From contig NZ_OY776217.1 of the NCBI RefSeq assembly GCF_963675455.1, positions 2,590,001-2,654,000 on the forward strand: a stretch of 64,000 nt of DNA, in the 5' to 3' direction. Position 1 is the first letter of the stretch, and each line of letters opens with the position of its first letter. The position numbers were made by a program, and so were the translations under genes. This document shows positions 8,799-16,939 of this stretch, piece after piece. A model generated the notes under the pieces. That model was not told the DNA's origin. It did no database searches and saw nothing but the letters and a program-made list of their open reading frames with translations. The stretch is from Emcibacter sp. Its GTDB lineage: Bacteria; Pseudomonadota; Alphaproteobacteria; Sphingomonadales; Emcibacteraceae.

Positions 8799-9245
8799 AT
8801 GCGCAGTAACCTGGTAGAGACCCTTGTGGGGGCAGTGGTCCTGTTTGTAGCCGGAAGTTTTCTGTATTTCGCATATACCCATGCCAATCTTTCGAATAAT
8901 GGCGGATATCACCTGAAGGCGAAGTTTGACAAGGTTGACGGACTGGCCGTCGGCAGTGACGTGCGTGTCAGCGGGATCAAGGTCGGCAGCGTTATAAAAC
9001 AATATATCGATCCTGAAACCTTCATGGCTGTGGTCGAATTTACTGTCGATCCGAAAATCAGAATTCCTGAAGATACCTTTGCGAAAATCACCGCGGAAGG
9101 CTTGCTCGGCGGCAATTATCTGGTTCTGGATCCAGGCGGAAGTGACGATATTCTGGAAGATGGCGACGAAATCCTGGATACCCAGGGATCCGTCGACTTC
9201 CTTGGCCTTCTTGATAAATTTGCAGGGTCCGGCGACGACAAATGA
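8799..9245 (+). CDS. mlaD: Outer-membrane lipid asymmetry protein MlaD (MCE domain)
   Basis: 148 residues from the ATG at 8799, which has an AGCAGGAG Shine-Dalgarno; a longer upstream reading lacks support. One N-terminal transmembrane helix (about 7-26, ETLVGAVVLFVAGSFLYFAY) is followed by a single MCE domain (KFDKVDGLAVGSDVRVSGIK, then GLLGGNYLVLDPG). MlaD is the periplasmic substrate-binding subunit of the MlaFEDB phospholipid transporter. The other Mla subunits are not in the window, which is common for this alphaproteobacterial locus. It overlaps the next gene by 4 bp (ATGA), implying translational coupling. Confidence 0.92.
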   Translation: MRSNLVETLVGAVVLFVAGSFLYFAYTHANLSNNGGYHLKAKFDKVDGLAVGSDVRVSGIKVGSVIKQYIDPETFMAVVEFTVDPKIRIPEDTFAKITAEGLLGGNYLVLDPGGSDDILEDGDEILDTQGSVDFLGLLDKFAGSGDDK

Positions 9246-9679
9246 TGTCGAGGCTGAAGCGCATAGCGGTTACTCTTGCGGTCCTGCTTCCCCTGGCCGG
9301 ACAGATTTCCGGTGCTTTGGCAGAAGAAAATCTTTCAACTGGGGACGCTGACCAGGTAGCGGTCGTTGTACTTGGCGCCCTCGACAAAATTACCGCACGA
9401 CTTTCCAGCATTGAAGCCCGGCAGGATGAGCCGGTCAGGTTCGGTACGCTGGAGATTGTCATGCGTCACTGTCGCTCGAACCCGCCGGAAGAAACGCCTG
9501 AAAGTGTTGCTTTTCTAGAGATTACCGATGTGGGACAGGGAAAAGAGTCTAACCTGGTTTTCATCGGCTGGATGTTTGCCTCAAGTCCGGCAGTCTCGCC
9601 GCTGGAACATCCCGTCTATGATGTCTGGGTGACCAGTTGCAAAATGGTGTCCGGTGAACAATCCTCGGGCAGGGAATAA
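9242..9679 (+). CDS. DUF2155 domain-containing exported protein
   Basis: 145 residues with a Sec signal peptide (about 1-27, ending SGALA-EE). The mature part has the DUF2155 pattern: TLEIVMRHCRSNPPEE, then a FIGWMFASSP block and the PLEHPVYDVWVTSCK end, with two conserved Cys that may form a disulfide. Function is unknown; the product is predicted periplasmic. Co-occurrence with mlaD and NDUFA12 is a conserved alphaproteobacterial arrangement. The last 64 bp overlap the convergent aat gene. Confidence 0.9.
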   Translation: MMSRLKRIAVTLAVLLPLAGQISGALAEENLSTGDADQVAVVVLGALDKITARLSSIEARQDEPVRFGTLEIVMRHCRSNPPEETPESVAFLEITDVGQGKESNLVFIGWMFASSPAVSPLEHPVYDVWVTSCKMVSGEQSSGRE

Positions 9680-10272
9680 AAATCAGGTTCCAGTTCGAGT
9701 GCACGGGCCAGTCTGGCTTTATATTCCATTCTCGGAATTTCCACCGCCCCGAATTTTTCCAGATGATCAGTGATGAACTGTGTATCCAGCAGGCTGTAGC
9801 CGGCTTTCTTCAGACGGGCGACCAGGTAAACAAGAGCAACCTTGCTGGCATCACTGACCTTGTGAAACATGCTTTCGCCGCAAAAAGCCCCGCCAATCGC
9901 GACACCATAGAGCCCGCCGACTAGTTTCCCCTCCTGCCAGCATTCAACAGAATGGGCATAGCCCCTGTCGAAAAGCTCGCAATAACGATCGAGAATTGTA
10001 TCATTGATCCAGGTGTTGTCCCGTTCAGTCTGCGGAACTGTCTCGGCGCAGCCCATCATCACGTCACGAAAGGCTGTGTCGATCCGGATCTCGAACGGCT
10101 GTTTGCGGATTGTTCTGGCAAGCCGGGAGGGGACATGGAAATGATCCAGTGGGAAGATCCCGCGGAGTTCGGGATCCACCCAGAAAATTTCGGCGCTGTC
10201 GGCACTTTCCCCCATGGGGAAAATGCCCTGGCTATAAGCATGAAGTAGCAGATCAGCTGTTATTTCTGTCAT
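9616..10272 (-). CDS. aat: Leucyl/phenylalanyl-tRNA--protein transferase
   Basis: 218 residues. This enzyme adds Leu or Phe from aminoacyl-tRNA to N-terminal Arg/Lys, creating N-degrons for ClpS-ClpAP. Characteristic segments are LLHAYSQGIFPMG near the N-terminus, WVDPELRGIFPLD, the HSVECW motif, and GGLYGVAIGGAFCGESMF in the core. It is the last gene of the aroQ-accB-accC-aat operon and overlaps accC by 4 bp. Its 3' end overlaps the convergent DUF2155 gene by 64 bp, an unusually large overlap of two conserved genes. Confidence 0.96.
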   Translation of the reverse strand: MTEITADLLLHAYSQGIFPMGESADSAEIFWVDPELRGIFPLDHFHVPSRLARTIRKQPFEIRIDTAFRDVMMGCAETVPQTERDNTWINDTILDRYCELFDRGYAHSVECWQEGKLVGGLYGVAIGGAFCGESMFHKVSDASKVALVYLVARLKKAGYSLLDTQFITDHLEKFGAVEIPRMEYKARLARALELEPDFYSLPEDCSPDTILQLVTQTS

Positions 10273-11615
10273 GTATCCAGATTAGCAAGGAAGTTTTCCA
10301 GCCAGTGAATGTCATAGGCGCCATTCATAAAATCACTTTCCCGCATCAACATCTGATGCAGCGGAATTGTTGTCTTGATTCCATCAATGACATATTCCTC
10401 CAACGCACGCCGCAGACGCATCAGGCACTCGTTGCGGGTTTTCCCATGGACGATCAACTTGGCAATCATGCTGTCGTAATAGGGGGGGATGCTGTAACCG
10501 CTATACAGCGCGGAATCCACCCGGACACCAAGGCCGCCCGGCGTATGGTAGTCGCCGATTTTACCCGGTGACGGGATAAAGGTGAAGGGATCTTCCGCGT
10601 TGATACGGCATTCTATCGCATGGCCTGAGAAGGTGATATCCTCCTGTTTCAGGGACAACGGCAGACCGGCAGCAATGCGGATCTGTTCACGCACAATGTC
10701 CACACCGGTGATCATCTCTGTTACCGGATGCTCCACCTGTAGCCGGGTATTCATTTCAATGAAATAGAATTCGCCGTTTTCATACAGGAATTCAATGGTG
10801 CCGGCACCCCGGTACCCGAGCCCCTGAATGGCTTTGCTGACGACCTGGCCGATCTTTTCCCGCTCGTCCGCATTGAGAGCCGGCGAGGGAGCTTCTTCCA
10901 GCACCTTTTGATGCCGACGCTGCAGGGAACAATCCCGTTCACCAAGATGGATGCAGTTGCCATGTTCATCAGCAAGTATCTGCAATTCGATATGCCGGGG
11001 CAGGGTGAGATATTTCTCCAGGTAAACAGCATCGTCGCCGAAAGCCGCCTTGGCTTCTGCTTTGGCCGAACTTACGGCAGACTGCAGTTCACCTTCGTTG
11101 TGAACCACTTTCATACCGCGTCCGCCACCGCCGGAGGCTGCCTTTACAATAACCGGATAACCAATTTCCTTGGCAACCTTGGAAGCAGTGTCAAAATCAC
11201 GGACTTCACCTTCGGACCCGGGCACGACCGGGATGCCGAGCTTTTTAACAGTGTCCTTGGCGGAAATCTTGTCACCCATGACCCGGATATGGTGGGCGGT
11301 CGGGCCGATAAAGGCAATTTTATGCTGTTCCACGATTTCGGCAAATTTGTCATTTTCAGACAAAAAGCCATATCCAGGATGAATGGCATCTGCGTTGGTT
11401 ATTTCCGCGGCCGCGATGATAGCCGGAATATTGAGGTAGCTTCCGGAGGAGGCCGCCGGTCCGATACAAACGCTTTCATCTGCCAGACGTACATGCATGG
11501 CATTTTCATCAGCTTCGGAATGAACGGCAACAGTGTGAATGCCCATTTCCCTGCAGGCTCTGTGAATCCGCAGGGCAATCTCTCCACGGTTGGCAATAAG
11601 AACTTTATCAAACAT
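10269..11615 (-). CDS. accC: Acetyl-CoA carboxylase, biotin carboxylase subunit
   Basis: 448 residues, full length. It carboxylates biotin on AccB using ATP and bicarbonate, the first step of fatty acid synthesis. Seen: the N-terminal domain (KVLIANRGEIALRIHRACRE), the ATP-grasp glycine loop (KAASGGGGRGMKVV), ERDCSLQRRHQKVLEEAPSP, the IEMNTRLQVEHPVTE active-site strand and the C-terminal YDSMIAKLIVHG segment. It lies 14 bp after accB and overlaps aat by 4 bp. Confidence 0.98.
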   Translation of the reverse strand: MFDKVLIANRGEIALRIHRACREMGIHTVAVHSEADENAMHVRLADESVCIGPAASSGSYLNIPAIIAAAEITNADAIHPGYGFLSENDKFAEIVEQHKIAFIGPTAHHIRVMGDKISAKDTVKKLGIPVVPGSEGEVRDFDTASKVAKEIGYPVIVKAASGGGGRGMKVVHNEGELQSAVSSAKAEAKAAFGDDAVYLEKYLTLPRHIELQILADEHGNCIHLGERDCSLQRRHQKVLEEAPSPALNADEREKIGQVVSKAIQGLGYRGAGTIEFLYENGEFYFIEMNTRLQVEHPVTEMITGVDIVREQIRIAAGLPLSLKQEDITFSGHAIECRINAEDPFTFIPSPGKIGDYHTPGGLGVRVDSALYSGYSIPPYYDSMIAKLIVHGKTRNECLMRLRRALEEYVIDGIKTTIPLHQMLMRESDFMNGAYDIHWLENFLANLDT

Positions 11616-11629
11616 ATGAGTCGAGGACC

Positions 11630-12073
11630 TTATTCGATGATTACCAGGGGTTCACCATATTCAACCGGCTGTGCATTTTCGACCAGGATTTGTTTCACTG
11701 TGCCGGACTTGGGGGCATGAATATGGTTCATCACCTTCATTGCTTCCACGATCATCAGGGTATCGCCTGCGCTGACTTTATCGCCAACGCTGATGAAATT
11801 GTCTGAATTTGGATCCGGGGCACAATAGATTGTGCCGACCATTGGCGACAATACAGCGCCCGGATGGTCAGCAGCCTGCGGTTCTGCCGCTTCGGCTATT
11901 ACTGCAGGAGCCGCCGCCGGGGCAGCAGCCGGTGATGCGGCCACTACAGTCATATTGCGGCAAACCCTGATTTTGAGGTCACCATCTTCCACTTCGATTT
12001 CCGAAAGGTCAGTTTCATTGAGCAGTGCTGCCAGGTCGCGAATAAGTTCCTGATCGACGTGCATTTTTGACAT
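11630..12073 (-). CDS. accB: Acetyl-CoA carboxylase, biotin carboxyl carrier protein
   Basis: 147 residues. The N-terminal helical segment (MSKMHVDQELIRDLAALLNE) is followed by an Ala/Pro-rich linker (about 46-72) and a biotinyl domain with the EAMKVMN motif carrying the biotinylated lysine. The SPMVGT opening and PDPNSDNFISVGDKV thumb region fit bacterial AccB. The gene sits between aroQ (33 bp upstream) and accC (14 bp downstream). It carries the carboxyl group between AccC and the AccAD transferase. Confidence 0.97.
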   Translation of the reverse strand: MSKMHVDQELIRDLAALLNETDLSEIEVEDGDLKIRVCRNMTVVAASPAAAPAAAPAVIAEAAEPQAADHPGAVLSPMVGTIYCAPDPNSDNFISVGDKVSAGDTLMIVEAMKVMNHIHAPKSGTVKQILVENAQPVEYGEPLVIIE

Positions 12074-12106
12074 CTGGTACTAGTCCTTTGTTTAAAAACT
12101 TTTCTG

Positions 12107-12559
12107 TTATTTCTCAATTATATCGGCGAGGGCATCCAGTGCCAGAAGGTAACCCCGGCTGCCAAATCCACATATGACACCCACAGCAGCAGGTGAAATA
12201 TAGGAGTGGTGTCGGAATTCCTCGCGTTTGAAAATGTTCGACAGGTGAACTTCAATTACCGGCAGACCGACGGCCAGCAGGGCGTCCATCAGGGCAACTG
12301 ATGTATGGGTGTAGGCGCCGGCATTGATGATAATGGCCCGTGCTGTCGTACGGGCCTCGTGTATCCAGTCGACGATTTCACCTTCCGCGTTGCTCTGGCG
12401 GAATGTCACGGACATATCCAGGTTTGCAGCGTGCTTTCTGCATTTTGCCTCGATATCGGACAGGGTTTCTTTGCCGTATATTTCAGGTTCACGGGTACCC
12501 AACAGGTTCAGGTTGGGGCCATTTATCACCAGAATATTGCCTGGAGTGCTCTCTGTCAT
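12107..12559 (-). CDS. aroQ: 3-dehydroquinate dehydratase, type II
   Basis: 150 residues from the ATG at 12559, which has a well-placed AGAAGG; an upstream start would add 19 residues absent from the family. The protein opens with ILVINGPNLNLLGTREP (with the catalytic Tyr in EIYG), followed by QSNAEGEIVDWIHEA, INAGAYTHTSVAL and the VIEVHLSN motif with its catalytic His. It catalyses the third step of the shikimate pathway and forms dodecamers. It is the first gene of the aroQ-accBC-aat operon, and two inverted repeats lie upstream. Confidence 0.96.
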   Translation of the reverse strand: MTESTPGNILVINGPNLNLLGTREPEIYGKETLSDIEAKCRKHAANLDMSVTFRQSNAEGEIVDWIHEARTTARAIIINAGAYTHTSVALMDALLAVGLPVIEVHLSNIFKREEFRHHSYISPAAVGVICGFGSRGYLLALDALADIIEK

Positions 12560-12602
12560 AAAAGCCTTCTTGTATTTATGTTTCCAACAAATAATATTCC
12601 TG

Positions 12603-12617
12603 AATGTTCTGAACATT
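12603..12617 (-). promoter_or_regulatory. Perfect palindrome upstream of aroQ-accBC
   Basis: AATGTTC (12603-12609), a central T, and GAACATT (12611-12617) make a perfect 7-bp inverted repeat 44 bp upstream of the aroQ start. The compact form fits a dimeric repressor site in the 5' region of the operon. No regulator is identified; it does not match the GTTC-N7-GTTC SOS box. Confidence 0.35.
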
Positions 12618-12647
12618 ATTCGGTCGTTCTGTATAATAACTTATAAC

Positions 12648-12661
12648 CGGTTTGGAAACCG
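12648..12661. promoter_or_regulatory. Second palindrome in the aroQ/thiS divergent region
   Basis: CGGTTT (12648-12653), GG, AAACCG (12656-12661) is a perfect 6-bp inverted repeat midway between divergent aroQ and thiS. It could serve either promoter. Function is unknown. Confidence 0.3.
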
Positions 12662-12758
12662 TATTCGTTACTTGTCTGTTAGATGGTCAAAATAATTGCG
12701 AACTATAAAGGATTGCTTTAATCCTGCAAAGTCTTAAGAGTTAAAAAGGATCAGATCA

Positions 12759-12971
12759 TTGATCAGCTTGATCATAAATGGTGATGAACATGATTTTGAC
12801 GGCAGCCCGACATTGTATGAGCTGCTGGAAGAACTGAATATCGATCCGGGCAAGGTCGCCGTGGAAAGAAATCTGGAAATTGTGCCGAAAACCACATATC
12901 AACAGGTTCGGCTAGAGGATGGTGACCAGCTGGAGATTGTACATTTTATTGGTGGTGGAAAAATTGACTGA
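12759..12971 (+). CDS. thiS: Sulfur carrier protein ThiS with a C-terminal tail after the Gly-Gly
   Basis: 70 residues with the ubiquitin-like ThiS fold (LIINGDEHDF, PTLYELLEELN, VAVERNLEIV, DQLEIVHFIGGG). It starts at a TTG with AAGGA 8 nt upstream. ThiS carries sulfur as a C-terminal thiocarboxylate for thiazole synthesis by ThiG. Here the Gly run is followed by Lys-Ile-Asp before the stop. The exposed Gly-Gly normally needs to be terminal, so the tail would have to be removed or tolerated. The start of thiG overlaps the end of thiS. Confidence 0.93.
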   Translation: MISLIINGDEHDFDGSPTLYELLEELNIDPGKVAVERNLEIVPKTTYQQVRLEDGDQLEIVHFIGGGKID

Positions 12972-13734
12972 CACATTTGTTATTGCAGGCCGGGAGTTTA
13001 CCTCCAGGTTGATCGTAGGAACCGGAAAATATAAATCCTTTGAGGAGAATGCCGCAGCTGTAGAAGCCTCGGGCGCAGAGATTGTGACCGTAGCGGTCCG
13101 CCGGGTGAATGTGACAGATCCCAATCAGCCCATGCTGGTGGATTTTATTGATCCTCGGAAATATACCTATCTGCCTAATACAGCAGGCTGTTTCAGCGCC
13201 GATGATGCGCTGCGCACCTTGCGTCTGGCAAGGGAAGCTGGCGGCTGGAATCTGGTCAAGCTGGAAGTCCTGGGGGACCAGAAGACACTCTATCCCAATA
13301 TGCCGGAGACTTTGAAAGCGGCAGAAGTGCTGATCAAAGAGGGCTTCGAGGTAATGGTCTATTGCAGTGACGACCCGATCCAGGCCAAGGTACTGGAAGA
13401 TATGGGATGTTGCGCCATTATGCCGCTCGGGGCGCCGATCGGATCGGGCCTCGGTATTCAGAATCCGGTTCAGATCCGGCTGATTGTCGAGCAGGCCGAT
13501 GTGCCGGTTCTGGTAGATGCGGGTGTGGGGACGGCGTCAGACGCGGCGGTTGCCATGGAGCTGGGCTGTGACGGCGTTCTGATGAATACGGCCATTGCCG
13601 AGGCGAAAGAGCCTGTCCGGATGGCCCGGGCCATGAAACTTGCTGTCGAAGCAGGACGCGAGGCTTACCTTGCCGGGCGTATGGGTAAAAAGCTTTATGC
13701 CGACCCGTCGTCACCGCTGGCCGGTCTGATCTAG
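12964..13734 (+). CDS. thiG: Thiazole synthase
   Basis: 256 residues from a TTG at 12964 overlapping the thiS stop by 8 bp. GTG codons at 12952 and 12955, or an ATG at 12919, are alternatives that add residues not typical of the family. ThiG forms the thiazole phosphate ring from DXP, dehydroglycine and ThiS-thiocarboxylate. Seen: SRLIVGTGKYKSFEEN with the Schiff-base Lys region, TVAVRRVN, NTAGCFSADDALR, KLEVLGDQKTLYPN, VMVYCSDDP and LVDAGVGTASDAAVAMELG. No thiO, thiE or TPP riboswitch was seen nearby. Confidence 0.95.
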   Translation: MTDTFVIAGREFTSRLIVGTGKYKSFEENAAAVEASGAEIVTVAVRRVNVTDPNQPMLVDFIDPRKYTYLPNTAGCFSADDALRTLRLAREAGGWNLVKLEVLGDQKTLYPNMPETLKAAEVLIKEGFEVMVYCSDDPIQAKVLEDMGCCAIMPLGAPIGSGLGIQNPVQIRLIVEQADVPVLVDAGVGTASDAAVAMELGCDGVLMNTAIAEAKEPVRMARAMKLAVEAGREAYLAGRMGKKLYADPSSPLAGLI

Positions 13735-13760
13735 AAAGTATGATGGCCTGATGAATTTAA

Positions 13761-13783
13761 GGGAGCCTTTGGCTCCCTTTTTT
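13761..13783. terminator. Rho-independent terminator between convergent thiG and purN
   Basis: GGGAGCC, TTT loop, GGCTCCC and six T residues give a 7-bp GC-rich stem with a U-tract, 26 bp after thiG. It lies 3 bp before the convergent purN stop and may act in both directions. Confidence 0.9.
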
Positions 13784-13785
13784 AA

Positions 13786-14448
13786 TCAAAGATCAATGTC
13801 ACCGCCGGGCAGCGGATTGATCCAGCCGCCGTCGGGATAAGTAGCGGATTCAATGATCACCTTGTCGCCGGCAACACGGGCCTTGCCGCTGGCCATCAGG
13901 CGCAGAGCCTCCGGATAGATAATATGTTCATATTCCAGAATTCGTCCGGCCAGTTCGTCAGCTGTTTCGTCGGGATTGACGGCGACAGCCGCCTGCAGGA
14001 TGATCGGACCGTCATCCATTTCCGGCCGAACGATGTGGACCGTGCAACCGGTGAAGCGTACGCCGGATTCGAGCGCCCGTTCATGAGTATGCAATCCCTT
14101 GAAAGACGGCAGAAGAGAAGGATGGATATTGATAATCCGGTCTTTCCAGCGGTTGACAAAGCGGGCGTCAAGAATGCGCATAAAACCGGCAAGACAGATC
14201 ATTTTGACGTTGCAGGCATTCAGCTCCTGATCGATAGCATCTTCAAAGGCTTCTTTGTTGTCATAGTCCTGGTGGCTGATAACCGTGGTGGGAATCCCGG
14301 CCTTTTTTGCCCGCTCCAGGCCATAGGCATCAGCCTTGTTGGAAATGACCCGGACAATACGGGCCGGAAACTCCTCGTCCGCACAGGCGTCGATAAGGGC
14401 CTGCAGGTTACTACCTCGACCAGATATTAATACGGCGATTTCCAGCAT
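13786..14448 (-). CDS. purN: Phosphoribosylglycinamide formyltransferase
   Basis: 220 residues. It transfers formyl from 10-formyl-THF to GAR in purine synthesis. Seen: AVLISGRGSNLQALIDA (phosphate-binding loop), ICLAGFMRIL, the NIHPSLLPSFKGLHTHERAL segment with catalytic Asn-His, GCTVHIV, and the downstream MDDGPIILQA Asp. It follows purM by 9 bp on the same strand, the standard purMN operon. Confidence 0.97.
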   Translation of the reverse strand: MLEIAVLISGRGSNLQALIDACADEEFPARIVRVISNKADAYGLERAKKAGIPTTVISHQDYDNKEAFEDAIDQELNACNVKMICLAGFMRILDARFVNRWKDRIINIHPSLLPSFKGLHTHERALESGVRFTGCTVHIVRPEMDDGPIILQAAVAVNPDETADELAGRILEYEHIIYPEALRLMASGKARVAGDKVIIESATYPDGGWINPLPGGDIDL

Positions 14449-14457
14449 GGAATCCTC

Positions 14458-15576
14458 TTATTTCTTGCCGGCAGAGACGGCAGTCCAGTCTTGATCATAG
14501 CCCCAGTCGCCGGCTTTGCCATTGACCACAGTGGCCGGCGCACCATCCTCACGGGCGACAACCCGGCCGATGGCGTAAACCGTCTCACCATTTTCCTCGA
14601 AAAGCTTTATGGCTTTTTCCGCGTCTTCTGCCGCAACCACAACGGCCATGCCGATACCACAGTTAAAGGTCTTGGCCATTTCTGCGGCGGTGATATTGCC
14701 TTGTGTCCTGAGCCAGTCAAAAACCGGCGGCAAGGTCCAGGCGCCGGCATCGACTTCCACCGCGATATTTTTGGGAAGAACACGGGGAATATTTTCGACA
14801 AAACCGCCGCCGGTGATATGGCTGAGGCCTTTAAGCGTGCCGGCTTTCAGGTTGGCGAGGCAGCTTTTTACATAAATTTTTGTCGGGGTCAGCAGGGCTT
14901 CGCTGAATGATTTTGCCGGGTCGTAGGGGCAGGGGGCTGAATAATCCAGATCGCTGTCTTCAACAAGACGCCTGACCAGGGAAAAACCGTTGGAGTGTAT
15001 TCCGCTGGAGGCAAGTCCCAGTACGACATCTCCCGGTGCGATTTTTTCACCGTTCAGGATATCTTCCCGTTCAACCGCACCGACACAGAAACCGGCCAGG
15101 TCATAGTCGCCATCGGCATACATGCCGGGCATTTCCGCGGTTTCGCCACCGATCAGGGCAGCGTTGGCCTGGCGACACCCATCGGCAATTCCCCCGACAA
15201 TGGCGCGTCCAGCCTCCACCGACAGATGGCCTGTGGCAAAATAATCGAGGAAGAACAGAGGTTCAGCACCCTGCACAATCAGGTCGTTTACACACATGGC
15301 GACAAGGTCGATGCCGACTGTATCGTGCCGTCCGGATTCGATGGCGACTTTAAGTTTTGTTCCGACACCGTCTGTGCCGGAAACCAGGATCGGATCCTTG
15401 TACCCGGCCGCTTTCAGGTCGAACAGGGCGCCAAAGCCTCCCAGGTCCTCGGTCACCCCGGACCGCCTGGTGGAAGCGGCAGCAGGTTTGATGGCGTCTA
15501 CAAGGGCGTTACCGGCATCAATATCGACGCCTGCATCCTTATATGTATAGGAGGTTTTTTGATTATGATTGCTCAC
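14458..15576 (-). CDS. purM: Phosphoribosylformylglycinamidine cyclo-ligase (AIR synthase)
   Basis: 372 residues. ATP-dependent closure of FGAM to AIR, the step after PurL. Motifs: SYTYKDAGVDIDAGN at the N-terminus, SGTDGVGTKLKVA, AMCVNDLIVQGAEPLFFLDY, GGETAEMPGMY, GLASSGIHSNGFSLVRR and ITGGGFVENIPR. It lies directly upstream of purN and is transcribed divergently from the DUF2066-hdaA-ppk-ppx group. Confidence 0.97.
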   Translation of the reverse strand: MSNHNQKTSYTYKDAGVDIDAGNALVDAIKPAAASTRRSGVTEDLGGFGALFDLKAAGYKDPILVSGTDGVGTKLKVAIESGRHDTVGIDLVAMCVNDLIVQGAEPLFFLDYFATGHLSVEAGRAIVGGIADGCRQANAALIGGETAEMPGMYADGDYDLAGFCVGAVEREDILNGEKIAPGDVVLGLASSGIHSNGFSLVRRLVEDSDLDYSAPCPYDPAKSFSEALLTPTKIYVKSCLANLKAGTLKGLSHITGGGFVENIPRVLPKNIAVEVDAGAWTLPPVFDWLRTQGNITAAEMAKTFNCGIGMAVVVAAEDAEKAIKLFEENGETVYAIGRVVAREDGAPATVVNGKAGDWGYDQDWTAVSAGKK

Positions 15577-15772
15577 CAGTATCTATCCCGGAAATTAGTC
15601 TTAAACAGATGCCCAGATATAAGGGGCATTTCATGAAAATGCCACAGTCATTTTTGATTATGACTTTTTTCGCTTCGTGCTATATCTGGTCAGGATAAGC
15701 CCTGAAGAGAAGGTTTGCCTGGGTATTTGATATGCTGCAGGCGGTAACAGTCAGAAAACTGGATGAATCAAT

Positions 15773-16939
15773 TTGGCAGTAAATAAACTAAAAATAATAA
15801 CTTATTCTGTTTTCTTAATAAGTTGCATTATGTTTTTGGCGGGACAGGTGAGTGCCACCCCGGAGCGTGAAGCCCGTATCTATACGATCTATGATACAAT
15901 GGTTGATCAGACAAGCCGGACTGTAAATGAGGCTCGTCGTGTTGCATTGCTGAATGGTCAGAGAGAGGCGCTGCAAAAACTTTTTGAAAAAATACTGCGT
16001 CCGGAAGACCTGACAAAACTACCCTATTTTGATGACCGCCAGGTGCGTGAGCTGATCAGCGGCTTTGAAATTATGAATGAGCGTAATTCCAGTGTACGCT
16101 ATATCGCCACACTGACTGTACATTTCAGCCGCGAGAAGATTTATGATATTCTGGCCCTGCTGCAAATTCCTTTTGCGGAAAGCCTGTCCTCCCCGGTGAC
16201 CATATTGCCTGTTCTTGAAAAGGACGGATCCTATTTCCTCTGGGAAAAGGATAACGGATGGAAGGCGCACTGGGAACAGTTTGAGGGTCTGAATAACCTT
16301 GTCCCGCCCGTGGTGCCGCCTTCGGATATTTCCTCACAGTTACTGATAAACAGCTGGCAGGCCTATGACGGCCTGGAGGTCAAGATCCGGGATTATGCCC
16401 GGAAGGAGCATCTGGATGACCTTGTGATCGCCATTGCCTCCCTTGAGCGTGATCTGGTAAGCGATCACTACCGGCTTGCGCTTAGCCTGAGACAGGGGCT
16501 TGGCGGCCAGATCGTATATAAGAACAACTTGAGTTCGGAGCTTGGTGAGGATGCGTTGCCGCAGGATGTCCTGAACGACCTGTATGAGCGCGCTGTAAAT
16601 GCGACGATGATCTATCTGGATAATCAATGGCGAGAAAAGGTTCTGGTTCAGTTCGGTGTGGCGTCGAGAGTTAAAGTCACCGTCCGGATCAGCGGGTTGG
16701 AAGACTGGGTAAAAATACAGGAACGACTGCGCTCCGTTTCCCTGATCCGGGACTTTACTGTGGACAGTCTCGCCCTTGATCATGCTTCGCTGACAATTGA
16801 TCATTCCGGCGATCTTAATCAGCTGTTTCTGACCATGACTCAACAGGGATTTTCCTTTGAAACATACTGGAAGACACCCCAGGAAAGTCTGCGGGCCACT
16901 GGAGAAATATATATAACTCTGGAACGGGGGCAGCCATGA
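15773..16939 (+). CDS. DUF2066 domain-containing exported protein
   Basis: 388 residues with an N-terminal signal sequence (about 1-28, ending VSATPE), so it is probably periplasmic or membrane-attached. The region after the signal (RTVNEARRVALLNGQREALQ and onward to about 120) is the DUF2066 domain; its function is unknown. The most likely start is a TTG at 15773, since an overlapping ATG at 15764 is in another frame and stops at once. It overlaps hdaA by 4 bp (ATGA), a coupling conserved in alphaproteobacteria. Confidence 0.82.
   Translation: MAVNKLKIITYSVFLISCIMFLAGQVSATPEREARIYTIYDTMVDQTSRTVNEARRVALLNGQREALQKLFEKILRPEDLTKLPYFDDRQVRELISGFEIMNERNSSVRYIATLTVHFSREKIYDILALLQIPFAESLSSPVTILPVLEKDGSYFLWEKDNGWKAHWEQFEGLNNLVPPVVPPSDISSQLLINSWQAYDGLEVKIRDYARKEHLDDLVIAIASLERDLVSDHYRLALSLRQGLGGQIVYKNNLSSELGEDALPQDVLNDLYERAVNATMIYLDNQWREKVLVQFGVASRVKVTVRISGLEDWVKIQERLRSVSLIRDFTVDSLALDHASLTIDHSGDLNQLFLTMTQQGFSFETYWKTPQESLRATGEIYITLERGQP

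Noticed and set aside
10908..11720. 270-codon plus-strand frame opposite accC/accB
   Set aside because: Antisense shadow of conserved accC and accB.
12603..12617. Palindrome GTTC-T-GAAC as an SOS box
   Set aside because: The alphaproteobacterial LexA site is a direct repeat GTTC-N7-GTTC; this is a tight inverted repeat with a 1-nt spacer.
12618..12758. TPP riboswitch upstream of thiS
   Set aside because: The conserved CTGAGA and ACC(T)TGATCTGG-type elements are absent.
15633..15698. 21-residue hydrophobic plus-strand ORF between purM and the DUF2066 gene (MKMPQSFLIMTF...)
   Set aside because: It has an AAGGGG upstream, but it lies in the divergent promoter region and no other support was seen.
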